From a bacterium (GTDB lineage: Bacteria; Planctomycetota; J058; JAJDCP01): a DNA stretch of 46,536 bases. The notes under the pieces were generated by a model that saw nothing but the letters and a program-made list of their open reading frames with translations, did not search any database and had not been told where the DNA came from. Shown piece after piece: positions 45,592 to 46,536 of the stretch (its first letter is position 1; each line of letters begins with the position of its first letter). The DNA is taken from positions 1 to 46,536 of the forward strand of contig JAUIEM010000010.1 in NCBI GenBank assembly GCA_030428695.1, given 5' to 3'. The translations under genes and the position numbers were made by a program.

Positions 45592-46536
45592 ATGAGCGAC
45601 TCCACTTCCCAGGAGTCTGTGGAGGCAGGAATGAAACGCATCGACGGTCGCGCCCACACCGTTCGCGAGCTACTCGATGGGGCAAAGTACACCATCGACT
45701 TCTACCAGCGCGAGTACGCCTGGGAGGAACGGCAGGTCCGCGAGCTGATCGACGACCTGACCGGCCGCTTCCTCGATTTCTACCGTCCAGGCCAGCCTCG
45801 CGATGAAGTCGAACAGTACGGCAACTACTTCCTCGGCTCGATCGTGATCTGCCACAAGGACAACCAGCGCTTCATCGTCGACGGCCAGCAGCGCCTGACG
45901 ACGCTGACCCTGCTGCTGATCTACCTTCAACACTGCCAGGCCGGGCGGACCGATCGAGTCGAGATCAAGAACCTGATCTTTAGCGAGAAGTATGGCAAGC
46001 GCAGCTTCAACCTCGATGTCGAGAAGCGGAACGACTGCATGGAGGCGCTCTACCGCGGCGAGCCTTTTTCGACGGAGGACGTCAACGACTCGGTGCGGAC
46101 GATCGTCGAGCGCTACCAGAACATCGAAGACCTCTTCCCCGATGATCTCACCGGCAGCGCGTTGCCCTACTTTATCGACTGGCTGGTCGAGAACGTGGTC
46201 ATCGTCCTGATAGAGGCAGACTCGAAGGAGGACGCCTACACCATCTTCGAGACGATGAACGACCGCGGTCTCTCGCTGAGCCTGCCGGACATGCTCAAGG
46301 GCTACGTGCTCGCCAACATCCGGCACGAGAACGACCAGCGCAAGGTCAACGAGCTGTGGAAGAAGCGCCTGCAGGAGTTCCGCGAAATCGGCAAGGAAGA
46401 GGACGTCGACTTCTTCAAGAACTGGCTCCGCGCCCGCCACGCCCTCACCATCAGGCCGGGGCGCAAAGGCGCACAGAACATGGACTTCGAACGCATCGGC
46501 TCGGAGTTTCACCGCTGGGTGCGCGATCAACGGAAG
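45592..46536 (+). CDS. DUF262 protein (GmrS/ParB-like), 3' end off window
   Basis: The first 315 residues are visible from ATG 45592, preceded by AGAGGAAGAAA; ATG 45631 is a possible later start. The DUF262 ParB-like nuclease fold is shown by YTIDFYQREYAWEERQVREL, YFLGSIVI, FIVDGQQRLTTLTLLL (the DGQQR motif) and FETMNDRGLSLS. Such proteins include GmrSD-type restriction enzymes that attack modified DNA, and many are full-length with a C-terminal DUF1524 HNH nuclease that would lie beyond the edge. Codons look less GC-biased than the neighbours, in keeping with a mobile defence gene. It could open a defence island to the right. Confidence 0.88.
   Translation, partial: MSDSTSQESVEAGMKRIDGRAHTVRELLDGAKYTIDFYQREYAWEERQVRELIDDLTGRFLDFYRPGQPRDEVEQYGNYFLGSIVICHKDNQRFIVDGQQRLTTLTLLLIYLQHCQAGRTDRVEIKNLIFSEKYGKRSFNLDVEKRNDCMEALYRGEPFSTEDVNDSVRTIVERYQNIEDLFPDDLTGSALPYFIDWLVENVVIVLIEADSKEDAYTIFETMNDRGLSLSLPDMLKGYVLANIRHENDQRKVNELWKKRLQEFREIGKEEDVDFFKNWLRARHALTIRPGRKGAQNMDFERIGSEFHRWVRDQRK

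Overview
The window is a GC-rich chromosomal segment of a Gram-negative bacterium. An outer-membrane-type beta-barrel, several lipoproteins and periplasmic murein enzymes support this. Eukaryote-like kinase and sulfatase-modifying (FGE) domains, DUF2934, HEAT-repeat proteins and low-complexity proteins point to a planctomycete-, myxobacterium- or similar lineage, but the sequence alone does not fix the phylum. There are no rRNA, tRNA, CRISPR or complete transposon genes. About 42 protein genes were called. The first (amidohydrolase-like, minus strand) and the last (DUF262, plus strand) run off the window.

Layout: 1-5.2 kb holds a degenerate amidohydrolase, a DUF2834 protein, a sigma54-type histidine kinase/NtrC-type regulator pair with its own candidate sigma54 promoter and tandem activator sites, an FGE-domain membrane protein and a DUF5684 protein. 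A 442-bp repeat-bearing gap follows. 5.7-9.3 kb holds an esterase-like lipoprotein, a TetR regulator with its operator and partner gene, a glyoxalase and a small unknown protein. 9.4-18.0 kb is a three-gene minus-strand cluster of unusual proteins: a large cytosolic-looking M23/peptidoglycan-binding/NlpC-P60-like protein, a Met/Gly- then Lys/Glu/Asp-rich membrane protein, and a pseudokinase fused to Ig-like repeats and an FGE domain. 18.0-22.3 kb holds a TIGR01777 epimerase, a HEAT protein, an SH3-MepA murein endopeptidase, a NADAR protein and a second TetR. 22.6-28.5 kb holds a membrane-anchored metallophosphoesterase, an EEP-family lipoprotein, a FliB/YkgJ-like Fe-S protein, a GT39-like transferase and a DUF2934-HTH protein. 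28.7-33.2 kb holds a tandem universal stress protein, an M50-CBS protease, a SpoIIAA-like protein, a CBS protein and an encapsulin/encapsulated-ferritin operon. 33.3-36.2 kb is an envelope operon (solute-binding lipoprotein, beta-barrel, SHOCT lipoprotein). 36.4-41.7 kb holds EIIA-Ntr, a GT2, and a rubrerythrin / CCG Fe-S / DUF3501 / DnaJ cluster. 41.8-46.5 kb holds a double DJ-1 protein, a methyltransferase-like protein, a DUF2256-DUF3253 protein and a DUF262 protein.

Two themes link the genes. One is iron and peroxide stress handling (encapsulin-EncFtn, rubrerythrin cluster, USP, DJ-1, glyoxalase). The other is envelope/murein handling (MepA, M23/NlpC-like giant protein, M50 protease, barrel operon). 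The most unusual signals are two in-frame palindromic insertions inside regulator genes, a 242-bp inverted-repeat element that supplies a stop codon, and the 9.4-18.0 kb pseudokinase/low-complexity/murein-enzyme cluster, which matches no system I recognise.
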